A DNA stretch of 64,000 bases from Candidatus Nitrosymbiomonas proteolyticus (GTDB taxonomy: Bacteria > Armatimonadota > Fimbriimonadia > Fimbriimonadales > Fimbriimonadaceae): the NCBI GenBank assembly GCA_017347465.1, contig AP021858.1, positions 682,001 through 746,000 of the forward strand. Direction: 5' to 3'. Positions 7,660 through 16,321 of the stretch are shown here, piece by piece (within the stretch, counting starts at the first letter, position 1; every line of letters starts with the position of its first letter). The translations under genes were made by a program, and so were the position numbers. The notes beneath the pieces were generated by a model that was not told the DNA's origin, did no database searches, and worked only from the letters and a program-made list of their open reading frames with translations.

Positions 7660-9456
7660 ATGAAGAGTCTACATCGAGTCCTTGGAGCCGCCGCCTCGCT
7701 CGCTCTGTTTTCGGCCCACCTTCTTGCCGAAGGCCACGCCCTCCTCATCGGGGTCGAGCTCTACGAAGATGCCGACAGGATCGCTCCGCTCTCCGCAGCC
7801 AACAAGGACGCGCGCGAGTTGGGAAAGGCGCTCGTGGAGGTATCCGGCTTCCAAGCCGAAAACGTCCGCATCCTCACCTCCGACGGGACTCCCAAACCCA
7901 GCCGAAGGAACATCATGTTCGAGGTCGGGCAACTCGTCGAGCGCGTCAAGCCCGACGACGTGGTGTTTATCTTCTTCAGCGGCCACGGGCTCCAACTGGT
8001 CGACGGATCGTACTTGATCCCGTTCGACGGCGACCTCCGAAACGACACTGCCCTCAAAGCCTCGGCCATCAGCGCGGACGACCTCAGGAGCGAACTCCGC
8101 AAGATCACCTGCAAGTCCCTTATCCTCGCGTTCGATATGTGCCGCAACCTCCCCGCAAAGGAAGCCGCCAAAAACGCGGAGGGCAGCAACTCCCTCGGGC
8201 AGCGCCAAGCGAAAGACCTCACAGTGGTCACCGACGACACGGGCGCGGGGCCCAAATCGGTCGTGACGCTGTTTTCGAGTAGCCCGCTGCAAAGGAGTTG
8301 GGAGTGGCGCGACCGGGAGCGAGGGTTCTTCAGCTACTTCTTGGAGAAAGGCCTTCGGGGCGAGGCAGCCGATGCCAACGGAGTCGTCCAAGTGGGCAAT
8401 TTGGTGCAGTACCTCGAGCGAGCCGTCCCCTCCGCCGTTGCGCGGGAGGTCAACGAAGAACAGGTTCCGTTCACCGAAACCTCCGGAACGGGGGCGCTGT
8501 CGATCGTGCTCGCCGAAGGAAGGCCCCCCAGCCAAGGCGGCCGACAGGTCGAGCCTGAACGGACGGGAGACCCCGACAAGGATGCGTACAATGCGGCCTT
8601 TCAAAGGGGCATGCAACTGCTTCAGCAGGGGCGTTTCGACGCCGCGATCGAGCGGTTCGAAGAGGCGATTGCTGCCAATCCCACGGGCGCCGCAGCGTAC
8701 GCCCAGATCGGCTTCGCGTTTCAGCAACTCAACCAACCTGGCAACGCGGAGACCGCTTACTCCAAAGCGCTTCAGATCGACAACTCCAGCGGCAGGCTCT
8801 TCAACAGTCTCGGCCAGGTGCAAGAGGCCCAAGGCAATCACGATGCCGCGGAGAAGTCCTATCGGGAGGCAATTCGGATCGATCCGGGACTGGCCGGACC
8901 CCACAACAACTTGGCCAAGCTTCTCTGGATGGTGCGAAATGAGACCGCCGAAGCCGAGACGCTCTTCAAACGAGCCCATGATCTCGACCCCAACCACCCG
9001 GCAATTCTCAACAACCTTGGTGTCGTGTTGCGCTCGAAGGGAAAGAACGACGAGGCGGAGGTTTATTTTCGCAAGGCCGTCGCCATCGCTCCCGAGTTCT
9101 TCGAATCAACCTTCAACCTCGCGACGATCCATTTCTTGCGCAAGGAGTACGCCGAGGCGGAGCGGCTCTATAAGAAGTCCTCGGAACTGAGCCCGAACGA
9201 CGCCAGGCCGTACAACCAACTCGGAATGATCGCTGTCAACGCTCGCAGCAACTTCTCAGAAGCCGAAGGCCTCTTCCGGAAGTCCGCTCAACTCGACCCC
9301 AAGGATGGGCTGACCCGCGCCAACTGGGCCCTTGCGCTGCTTCGGCTGGGGCAAAAAGAGTCCGCCGAACAACAAGCGCGGCAGGCCATCGCGCTGGGAT
9401 ACCGTGACCCCAACCACCCCGCGTTCAAGGAACTCGGCATCCAACCGAGCAGATAA
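7660..9456 (+). CDS. Secreted caspase-like (C14) protease with TPR repeats
   Basis: The product has 598 residues. A signal peptide covers residues 1-23 (ending HLLAEG). Residues 25-275 form a caspase-fold peptidase: HALLIGVELYED, then FFSGHG with catalytic His108 and LAFDMCRN with Cys160, the expected His-Cys dyad. From about 290 to the end run seven or eight TPR units (for example AAIERFEEAIAANPTGAAAYAQIGFAFQ), a protein-interaction scaffold. GGGAGGT lies upstream of the ATG. Bacterial caspase homologues cleave after basic residues and take part in stress, cell death or defence, but an exported one with TPRs has no assigned substrate. The GT2 gene follows after nine bases, so they may be cotranscribed. 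Confidence 0.88.
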   Translation: MKSLHRVLGAAASLALFSAHLLAEGHALLIGVELYEDADRIAPLSAANKDARELGKALVEVSGFQAENVRILTSDGTPKPSRRNIMFEVGQLVERVKPDDVVFIFFSGHGLQLVDGSYLIPFDGDLRNDTALKASAISADDLRSELRKITCKSLILAFDMCRNLPAKEAAKNAEGSNSLGQRQAKDLTVVTDDTGAGPKSVVTLFSSSPLQRSWEWRDRERGFFSYFLEKGLRGEAADANGVVQVGNLVQYLERAVPSAVAREVNEEQVPFTETSGTGALSIVLAEGRPPSQGGRQVEPERTGDPDKDAYNAAFQRGMQLLQQGRFDAAIERFEEAIAANPTGAAAYAQIGFAFQQLNQPGNAETAYSKALQIDNSSGRLFNSLGQVQEAQGNHDAAEKSYREAIRIDPGLAGPHNNLAKLLWMVRNETAEAETLFKRAHDLDPNHPAILNNLGVVLRSKGKNDEAEVYFRKAVAIAPEFFESTFNLATIHFLRKEYAEAERLYKKSSELSPNDARPYNQLGMIAVNARSNFSEAEGLFRKSAQLDPKDGLTRANWALALLRLGQKESAEQQARQAIALGYRDPNHPAFKELGIQPSR

Positions 9457-9465
9457 GATAGCCCC

Positions 9466-10443
9466 GTGGCAGAGGTCGGCGTCGTCATACCCGCATACAA
9501 TTCGGAGCGGTTTCTTGCCGATGCGATTCGATCCCTTCAATCGCAAACCTTTCGGGACTGGAAAGCGGTCGTCGTGGACGATGGATCGACGGATCGCTCT
9601 GCGGCGGTGGCAGAGGAGACCGCAGCCGGCGAGGGCCGGATCGCGCTCGTCCGTCAAGACAACCGGGGAGTCTGCGCCGCTCGCAATCGCGGGTTCGAGG
9701 AATTGGGTGGCTCGTGTGAGTACGTGTCGTTCCTCGATGGCGATGACTTGTGGCTGCCGGATGCGCTCGAACGACTCCTCGGCGCAAGCTCGACCCAGGG
9801 GAGTGTGGGGGCGCACGGGTTGTTCGAGTACTGCGACGAAGGCGGCGTTCGCCTTTCTCCCGCACCAAGGGAGCTCTTAGGTGAGGACGTATACGGCTAC
9901 CCCCTGCGCCCTTCCGACGGGGCTTCGTGGAGTCTCTCTCGCTCCGCCCTCAGCGCAAAGGGCCTCGTCCCCTTAGACCCCAACCAGCCGACTTCCCTCG
10001 ATGGCTTCCTGGTCTCGAACTGCATTCAAACGCCGGGACTCACGCTGCTGCGGGCGGAGGCGTTTGAGAAGGCCGGCGGATTCGACCCCGAGTTCTGGCC
10101 TTGTGAGGACTGGGAGTTCTATCATCGGCTGCTGTCCTTGGGGACTTTGGCTTTCGTTCCCGAAGTCATTCTGCGGTTTCGACTTCACTCCCGCAACGTG
10201 TCGTCGAGCGGAGATCGGGGAGCGAATGCCATCCATCGCATTAGGCGCAGGGCATTGTCGGGTCACTTCGGGCAAGAAAGGGCCCAGTGGACCCGCAGCT
10301 ATCTAAGAAGGGAGGCCTGGCTTAAGGCCCGAAATGGCCTCAAGTGGTGCGTACTGGGACCCTTGCGAGGCAATTGGCAAAGGGCACTGGCTGGGTGGGC
10401 AGATCTCGCGTCTGGATTGAGCACTTGGGCAAGGAGGGTTTAG
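9466..10443 (+). CDS. Family 2 glycosyltransferase
   Basis: The product has 325 residues and carries a GT-A fold: VVIPAYNSERFLADAIRSLQ, VVDDGSTD, FLDGDDLWLPDAL holding the metal-binding DGD, and CEDWEFYHRLL with the acidic ED pair that usually includes the catalytic base. It probably transfers a sugar from a nucleotide donor to surface glycan or lipid. The start is GTG; TAAGAT lies six bases upstream but overlaps the stop of the caspase gene, so the gene may be both cotranscribed and independently started. The C-terminal 80 residues are Arg/Trp-rich and without a clear membrane helix. Donor and acceptor are unknown. Confidence 0.85.
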   Translation: MAEVGVVIPAYNSERFLADAIRSLQSQTFRDWKAVVVDDGSTDRSAAVAEETAAGEGRIALVRQDNRGVCAARNRGFEELGGSCEYVSFLDGDDLWLPDALERLLGASSTQGSVGAHGLFEYCDEGGVRLSPAPRELLGEDVYGYPLRPSDGASWSLSRSALSAKGLVPLDPNQPTSLDGFLVSNCIQTPGLTLLRAEAFEKAGGFDPEFWPCEDWEFYHRLLSLGTLAFVPEVILRFRLHSRNVSSSGDRGANAIHRIRRRALSGHFGQERAQWTRSYLRREAWLKARNGLKWCVLGPLRGNWQRALAGWADLASGLSTWARRV

Positions 10444-10505
10444 CGGGACGTAGCCGCCAGAATGCGTTTTTCCTTCCGAACACGGCCATTCTCCACCTGA
10501 CCCCC

Positions 10506-12089
10506 TCAATCCCCGCGGGATGCGGCGGGATCGAGTGGCTCGTACTCCGTAACGACGTCGTCCTCCTCCGGCTTGATGTCCGGGTTGAGAGTCTGGATGA
10601 CCCTGCTCGCGGCGGCGTCGTCGCACACGTTGACCACCGTCCGCATCATGTCCAGGGGGCGGTCGATCGCGAACAGCAGGCCGATCCCCGCCAGCGGCAG
10701 GTTCACCGCCGTGAGGACTAAGGCCATCGTCACAAGACCCGCGCTCGGAATCCCCGCCGCGCCGACCGCGGCCAGCATCGCCGTGATCGCCACAATCACC
10801 TGCTGGCCCAACGTAAGATCGGCGTTGTAGGCCTGTGCGAAAAACAGCACCGCAGTCGCCTCATAGAGCGCCGTGCCGTTCATGTTCGCGGTCGCTCCGA
10901 CCGACACCACAAACCCCGCGATGCGCTTGGAAACGCCCATATCGCGGACCGAGGTCATCGTCACCGGCAACGTCGCGCTCGAACTATCCGTTCCGAACGC
11001 CGTCGCCATCGCAGGAGCCATCTTCTTCAGGAACGTCCCCACAGGGTACTTGCCCAAGAACCTAACGAGCAGCATGAGAACGATGAAATGGGTCGTCAAC
11101 CCGATCACCACGCACAGCGCGAACAGCCCGAGCGATTCAAGCAGAAGCCCCAAGAGTTGAGGGCTTTGAATGCCGATGAAGTACGCGATCAGCGCGCCCA
11201 CCCCCAGGGGAGCGAGCGCCATGACCCAAGAGATCATCTTGTACACGAGGTCGTTGAGCGCCTCGAAGAAGTTGAAAACGGGCGCGATCCTGTGCTTCCC
11301 AAGCGCGAGCATGGCGAAAGCCGTGAGGATCGTGAAGAAAAGGATTCCCAGCACGTCGAGATTCGCCATCGCCTCGATCGGATTGGTGGGGATGATCCTC
11401 AATAGGAGGTCGGGGATCGTGGGCCTGTCTCCGTTCGCGTCGAATCCAGCGGGCATCTCCCAGTTGAGTTCGGCCCCTGGCTTCACAAGGTTCACGACGA
11501 TGATGCCGATGGTCGCGGCGGCGATCATCGTCAGGCCGTACAGCAGCATCGTTTGGACGCCGATGTTGCCCATTTTCTTAACGCTCCCCAAGCTGGCGAT
11601 ACCGATCAAGACGGTCGCCACGATCAAGGGCACGATCAGCATTTTAAGGAGCCGGATGAAAAGCTCACCGATCACGTAAAAGACCTGGGTCGCCGGGGGA
11701 AGCACCTTGACGGCTGAGCGTTTGGTGAGCTTGATCGCGGTGTAGCCCGCAGAAGGGTCGGCCTTCTGAAGCGTTGCGAGGGCCTCCGAAGGCTGGAGCC
11801 CGAGCAGGGACACCGTTTCCCCCTCGCCCGTAACGACGGTTCCGAGAACGGCTTCTTGGTCCAAGACGACCTCACCGGTCTGGCCACCGGGAAGAGCGAC
11901 CTCGGCGGTCGACTTCGACTTGTTCGCCGCCGCCAGAGTGAGCGTCGTCGTTTGCCCGTCGGCCCCGGTGAGTTCGATCACATCGCCCGCCTGAAGCCCC
12001 GTGGGCGAATAGAACATCAGCAGAACCCCGGCGATCGCGCCGAGAACCATCCCCAACAAGACCTTGGCGGTCATCCCTTCCGTCTGCAT
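10506..12089 (-). CDS. Dicarboxylate/amino-acid:cation symporter (DAACS) with enlarged loop
   Basis: The product has about 527 residues. The DAACS (GltP/DctA) core is intact: FIRLLKMLIVPLIVATV, the serine-rich TDSSSATLPVTM loop, and VVSVGATANMNGTALYE (NMDGT-type substrate site), with eight or so membrane segments. It should import glutamate, aspartate or C4-dicarboxylates with Na+ or H+. Between TM1 (residues 8-24) and the next conserved segment lies an insertion of roughly 100 residues, rich in Thr, Gly and Glu, absent from ordinary members (about 420 residues). The start is uncertain: ATG at 12089 or 12074; the longer frame adds a basic stretch of 27 codons. It is convergent with the GT2 gene. 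Confidence 0.88.
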   Translation of the reverse strand: MQTEGMTAKVLLGMVLGAIAGVLLMFYSPTGLQAGDVIELTGADGQTTTLTLAAANKSKSTAEVALPGGQTGEVVLDQEAVLGTVVTGEGETVSLLGLQPSEALATLQKADPSAGYTAIKLTKRSAVKVLPPATQVFYVIGELFIRLLKMLIVPLIVATVLIGIASLGSVKKMGNIGVQTMLLYGLTMIAAATIGIIVVNLVKPGAELNWEMPAGFDANGDRPTIPDLLLRIIPTNPIEAMANLDVLGILFFTILTAFAMLALGKHRIAPVFNFFEALNDLVYKMISWVMALAPLGVGALIAYFIGIQSPQLLGLLLESLGLFALCVVIGLTTHFIVLMLLVRFLGKYPVGTFLKKMAPAMATAFGTDSSSATLPVTMTSVRDMGVSKRIAGFVVSVGATANMNGTALYEATAVLFFAQAYNADLTLGQQVIVAITAMLAAVGAAGIPSAGLVTMALVLTAVNLPLAGIGLLFAIDRPLDMMRTVVNVCDDAAASRVIQTLNPDIKPEEDDVVTEYEPLDPAASRGD

Positions 12090-12307
12090 AGTTCGAACGA
12101 TTCGACGGGCGGCCAGAGAGTCCCTTTTCCGAAATCCCCTTTTTCGGCGCCGCGCCTCCCTCACAGTCACCCCCAGCAGCCCGACCTCATCACTGGTACT
12201 TTTTCCAGGTAGCGATCCGGCAGAAGTACGTTATGATGATTCTGTACAAACTTGTATTCTTTGAGTCGTCTTGACGGCTCACTGGGGTTTCTGGAGGAGG
12301 TATTGCA

Positions 12308-13354
12308 ATGTTCGCGAAGCGAATCCTGCTTGCGCCCCGAATGATTGGGGCGGCGTTGCTTGTCACTTTGGGGGGCGCGAGCGCGTGGGCGACTGCGCCC
12401 GACCACCAATCGATTCTGAGCGGGACGAACGCTTGGAACAACCTATATGGCGTCGTCCGCATCCGAGACGAAAACGGGTTTCAGGGCACGGGCTCTGTCT
12501 TTGGAAAGAAGCGCCTCGGCGACGACTATTGGCTTTGTGTTCTCACAGCCGACCACGTGGTTCGCGGGTCGAGGTTCATCGACGTCGGCTTTGAAAACGA
12601 GATCGTCGGCGGTGCGCGGGGACCCGAGTTCCGGGCGAGCCAGATCTATTTGGGAGGCAACGCGAACATCCAAGACCCGGACGATCCGCAAAAGGTCCAC
12701 AACCCGGACATCGCTGTGGTGGGGGTCAAGGTGGACCTTGCCGTCTTCAATAAGGCGAACGAATATGCCCTCGCCGACCGGCACTCGCTCGACCGTGGCA
12801 GGTTCTCCGACGTAGGGTACGGGAACACGGGAATTCGGTTCGTCGATCAAAATGGGAACTGGCTCGGTTACGACCGCGTGGGCAACTCGTACGGGACCAA
12901 ACGGTTCGCAAACGGCCAGACCGGGAGCGCGTCCGTCAATGGAGACTACGGTGGAAGGTACCACGGGGTCTACTTCGACTGGACCTTTGAGAAACCTACG
13001 AACGCCGACGACTTTACCCGGGGCTATGGGGTTGCCTTCGACGGAGATTCAGGCTCGCCGTACTTCGCTTCGCGGGACACTGCGATCGACCTCGCGACTG
13101 GCCAGGACCCCGACCCCAACGGCATCAACGTGGTCGTGAAAACGGAGTTTCAGATGGCCGTACACCACGGCCGTCCGCCTGGCAACCCGCTCACTCCCAA
13201 GCTGTTCGGCCACCAAGGCCGGGCGACCGAACTCGTCCCGATCTATCGGGACTGGGCGTATGAGAAGTGCGCGATGGTGCCAGAACCGGGCACTCTGGCT
13301 GCGCTGGGGCTCGGAGCGCTGGCGTTGGCGCGGAGGCGTCGCAACAGGCGCTGA
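12308..13354 (+). CDS. PEP-CTERM-anchored trypsin-like serine protease
   Basis: The product has 348 residues. A signal peptide ends at about 30 (ASAWATA). A chymotrypsin-fold triad is visible: His83 in LTADHVV, Asp134 in NPDIAVV and Ser248 in DGDSGSPYF, whose order and spacing fit S1 proteases. The C-terminus reads VPEPGTLAALGLGALALARRRRNRR: a PEP motif, hydrophobic helix and Arg cluster, the classic exosortase sorting signal. So the protease is probably exported and processed at the cell surface. A very strong GGAGGAGGT lies seven bases before the ATG, and TATGAT at 12232-12237 may be its -10. No exosortase gene is in the window. Confidence 0.88.
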   Translation: MFAKRILLAPRMIGAALLVTLGGASAWATAPDHQSILSGTNAWNNLYGVVRIRDENGFQGTGSVFGKKRLGDDYWLCVLTADHVVRGSRFIDVGFENEIVGGARGPEFRASQIYLGGNANIQDPDDPQKVHNPDIAVVGVKVDLAVFNKANEYALADRHSLDRGRFSDVGYGNTGIRFVDQNGNWLGYDRVGNSYGTKRFANGQTGSASVNGDYGGRYHGVYFDWTFEKPTNADDFTRGYGVAFDGDSGSPYFASRDTAIDLATGQDPDPNGINVVVKTEFQMAVHHGRPPGNPLTPKLFGHQGRATELVPIYRDWAYEKCAMVPEPGTLAALGLGALALARRRRNRR

Positions 13355-13374
13355 ACTGAAGCAGGATACAGAGG

Positions 13375-13644
13375 CTACCGAACCCGATCGGCGATCGAAC
13401 GGCGGATCATTGCGTCCGCGATCTCTTCGCCGGTCGGCTTGTATTCGCCCTTCTCGATCCGCGCCTTGATCTCGGCGACGAAATCGTCTCTGTCCGGCAT
13501 CTCGATGACCTCACGGGTGAGTCTCTTGACCATCTGAGGGTCGATCTCGTACTGGGGATCGTCGATGCCTTCCATCAGGCTCTCGATGTCCTGAATGACC
13601 GACTTGGCTAGGATCTTCTTGACTTCAGTGTCCGAAATTCGCAT
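13375..13644 (-). CDS. FlgM-like anti-sigma-28 factor
   Basis: The product has 89 residues. The C-terminal half (DDFVAEIKARIEKGEYKPTGEEIADAMIRRSIAD) matches FlgM, where this region binds and inhibits FliA/sigma-28. The N-terminal half is short and charged, as in FlgM, which is unfolded when free. The ATG at 13644 is chosen because GAGGAG lies about eight bases upstream and the extra 43 codons of the open frame look like non-coding sequence. No flagellar gene is nearby, so its target sigma factor and role here are uncertain. Confidence 0.7.
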   Translation of the reverse strand: MRISDTEVKKILAKSVIQDIESLMEGIDDPQYEIDPQMVKRLTREVIEMPDRDDFVAEIKARIEKGEYKPTGEEIADAMIRRSIADRVR

Positions 13645-13915
13645 GGTGGCTCCTCGAATGAGTCCACGCTTTCCGGATAGGCGGCTCGGCTGCCTGCATG
13701 AGGCCCGTGGCTTTGCGCGAGCGAGGTCTCCCTCGTCTTGCCATTGTCTGCCGTTGGCGTTTGGCTTCTCCATTGAATTACGGTCGATTCCCGTCGATTC
13801 TTTAGGGTCGATTCCCAGATTTCCTCGACTCGTCCGGTCAACATTGCCCCGCTCCGCTCCAGTACAATAAAGTCAAGTACCTCAAGAAGCGACCTCGAAG
13901 CGCAGGAGAACGGCG

Positions 13916-15076
13916 ATGCCTCGATACCACAGACTCGGAGACCTCCCAGCCAAGCACCACATTCAGTTCCGAAAGCCCGACGGCGGGCTTTATGAGGAAG
14001 AGCTTTTTAGCACGTTCGGGTTCAGCGGCCCGATGTCCACGATGTACCACATCTACAAGCCGACCGAAGTCAAATCGTGGGAAGATCGGGGTCCAGCAAA
14101 GGTCGCGTTCCTTGAAGAAGAACCCCTCCGGCACCGTCATCTCCTGACCCCTCAACTGCCCACTTGCGGCGACATGATCTCGGGCAGGGTCGCGCTTCTC
14201 GGTAACAGCGACGTGGTGTGGTATCAGGTGCATGCCGCCGAGAACATGGACGTGTTTTTCAAGAACGCGGAGGCCGACGAGATTCTCTTCATTCACGACG
14301 GAAGCGGCCGGCTGCGAACGAACTTCGGCACGGTCGAGTTTCGAAGAGAGGATTATCTTGTCGTGCCCCGAGGAGTGATTTGGCGGATCGAGTTCGACAG
14401 CCTCCCGGTTCGCGCGATCGTGATCGAGAGCAAGGGGCCAGTGACGATTCCCCGCAGATACCGCAATGAGTACGGCCAACTCCTCGAGCACGCGCCCTAT
14501 AAAGAACGGGACTTCAGGCCGCCCACCGAGCTTGAGACTTTCGACGAGCGAAGGGACTACGGCGTGCTCATCAAGGCTCGCGACCGATACACGCTGTACA
14601 CGTATCCCTACCACCCGTTCGACATCGTCGGCTGGGACGGATACGTCTATCCTTATGCTTTCAACATTCGCGATTTCCAGCCCATCGTGGGACAAATCCA
14701 CATGCCTCCGCCGATCCACCAGACCTTCGACGGCCACAACTTCGTGATCTGCTCGTTCTGCCCGAGAATGCTCGACTTCCATCCGCAGGCGATCGTGATT
14801 CCCTACAACCACTCGAACGTCGATAGTGACGAAGTGCTCTATTATTGCAACGACAAGTTCGGTTCGAGAAAGGGCATCCAGGAAGGCTCGATCACCTTGC
14901 ACCCCTTGGGGATTCCGCACGGACCGCAGCCCGGAGCGGTCGAAGCGTCACTCGGGGCCACGAGGACCGAAGAACTCGCGGTCATGCTCGATACGTTCCA
15001 CCCTTTGAAGCTGACTGCCGACGCCCTCAGACTCGAAGACGAGGACTACTGGAAGAGCTGGCTGAAGTCCGGCTAG
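13916..15076 (+). CDS. hmgA: Homogentisate 1,2-dioxygenase
   Basis: The product has 386 residues. It opens the aromatic ring of homogentisate to maleylacetoacetate in tyrosine and phenylalanine catabolism, using Fe(II). Seen: the double cupin body, YNHSNVDSDEVLYY with iron ligands His299 and Glu306 (alignment at the acidic residue is by eye), and PLGIPHGPQPG with His335 as the third ligand. GCAGGAGA lies before the ATG, and TACAAT at 13863-13868 may be the -10. The other pathway genes (maleylacetoacetate isomerase, fumarylacetoacetase) are not in the window. It overlaps its convergent neighbour by four bases. Confidence 0.92.
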   Translation: MPRYHRLGDLPAKHHIQFRKPDGGLYEEELFSTFGFSGPMSTMYHIYKPTEVKSWEDRGPAKVAFLEEEPLRHRHLLTPQLPTCGDMISGRVALLGNSDVVWYQVHAAENMDVFFKNAEADEILFIHDGSGRLRTNFGTVEFRREDYLVVPRGVIWRIEFDSLPVRAIVIESKGPVTIPRRYRNEYGQLLEHAPYKERDFRPPTELETFDERRDYGVLIKARDRYTLYTYPYHPFDIVGWDGYVYPYAFNIRDFQPIVGQIHMPPPIHQTFDGHNFVICSFCPRMLDFHPQAIVIPYNHSNVDSDEVLYYCNDKFGSRKGIQEGSITLHPLGIPHGPQPGAVEASLGATRTEELAVMLDTFHPLKLTADALRLEDEDYWKSWLKSG

Positions 15077-16227
15077 CCTTCCAAAGAGACTTCGAACGAG
15101 ACGCCCCGCTTCACAAGCGCCTCCATCATGAGGTCGCCGGGGAGGCTGGACTCGAAGGGAACGCACCCCTTGGCGATGGACCCCCGCGCGATCTCGTGGG
15201 CGGCAATCGCGGTTGGAAACGCCGTCATCCGCTGCATCGCAGAAAGCCCTCTTGCCTCATCGGCGAACTCCCGGAGGCGAACGAAGTTGCGATTCCCGGC
15301 CCTTCCTACCACCTCGACGAGCAGGAGCACTTGGTCGCCCCCCTCCCCACGCCTCAACACGGGCTCGATGACGGACTCGAAGACCGACCTCGGCACGATC
15401 TCCTGCCCGTCGAGAAGCAGCGGGTCGGTCGACCAGAATCCGCACTCCTTGAACAGCCTCATCTTGTCGTAATGCCCTGGGTAGCGAAGGGTCTTGTACT
15501 CGTAGTTTTCGACCCGACCCTGGAATGTCCACGGGGCCGTGCCCGACCCTCCGCTCGTGACGAAGGCCTCCAACTCCCCGATTTCTGGGAACTCGACGTG
15601 TTGCGCCTCGGTGAGCGAGGGGATCGCCTCGACTGCGCCGTCACGCAAGACGTAAGCGATGTCGGCGTACTCCGAGATGAGGCCGGACACGTTGAACACA
15701 AGCCGATAGCCAAAAGGCGGCATCGGACTCACCGGAAGACCGCCGCACAACACCAAGGCCGAACTGGCACCCTCGCATCGGTCGATCAGCCACCCAGCGA
15801 GGAGGTTGCCGAGACCCGGAGCCAGCCCCGCGTCCGTCACGACCGTGATGCCCGCTTGCCGAGCCGTTTCGTCCCGCGCCAGAGTCTCTCTCGCCTCGTC
15901 TGTGTCGCCCCCCATGTCGATCAGGCTCACCCTTTCCGCGGCCGCTGCAGGGAACACGAGGGGGTGCATCCAATAGGGCAGGCACGAGATCGCCACGTCG
16001 CACCCGCGGATCACCTCACGGGTTCGAGCTTCGTCCCTGGCGTCGAGGACCCTGGGCTCGAACGCGTCGAAGCCGGTCTGCTCGGACAGCCACCGCTGCG
16101 CTTCTTGAACCTGAGCCGGGTCCTGGTCCGCCAACACGATGGACTCCGCCTCGCCCCGTAGCGCCAAGTCGAACGCCGCCGCCCGCCCTTGCAGTCCCGC
16201 TCCCAGAATCACGTACCGATACGCCAT
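15073..16227 (-). CDS. Saccharopine dehydrogenase-family oxidoreductase
   Basis: The product has 384 residues. The N-terminus YRYVILGAGLQGRAAAFDLA is a dinucleotide-binding Rossmann motif. The ISCLPYWMHPLVFPAA, GLAPGLGNLLAG and PGHYDKMRLF segments fit the saccharopine dehydrogenase/lysine-ketoglutarate reductase family. Such enzymes make or split saccharopine-type secondary amines (lysine degradation or opine chemistry) with NAD(P). GGGGGCGAC precedes the ATG. Divergent from metG, convergent with hmgA; both share amino-acid catabolism or use, though no operon links them. The exact substrate is not determinable here. Confidence 0.82.
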   Translation of the reverse strand: MAYRYVILGAGLQGRAAAFDLALRGEAESIVLADQDPAQVQEAQRWLSEQTGFDAFEPRVLDARDEARTREVIRGCDVAISCLPYWMHPLVFPAAAAERVSLIDMGGDTDEARETLARDETARQAGITVVTDAGLAPGLGNLLAGWLIDRCEGASSALVLCGGLPVSPMPPFGYRLVFNVSGLISEYADIAYVLRDGAVEAIPSLTEAQHVEFPEIGELEAFVTSGGSGTAPWTFQGRVENYEYKTLRYPGHYDKMRLFKECGFWSTDPLLLDGQEIVPRSVFESVIEPVLRRGEGGDQVLLLVEVVGRAGNRNFVRLREFADEARGLSAMQRMTAFPTAIAAHEIARGSIAKGCVPFESSLPGDLMMEALVKRGVSFEVSLEG

Positions 16228-16321
16228 GTCGCCCCCATTCTGAAGGCTTACGGCTGCCGAGGTCGCGGTCCTGAGCCGGTTTCGCTGGCCGAATCCGCCA
16301 GACCGGTAAAATCAAGCGCCC

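Noticed and set aside
13375-13773. Longer start (13773) for the FlgM-like gene
   Set aside because: The first 43 codons are unlike FlgM, and GAGGAG precedes the internal ATG at 13644.
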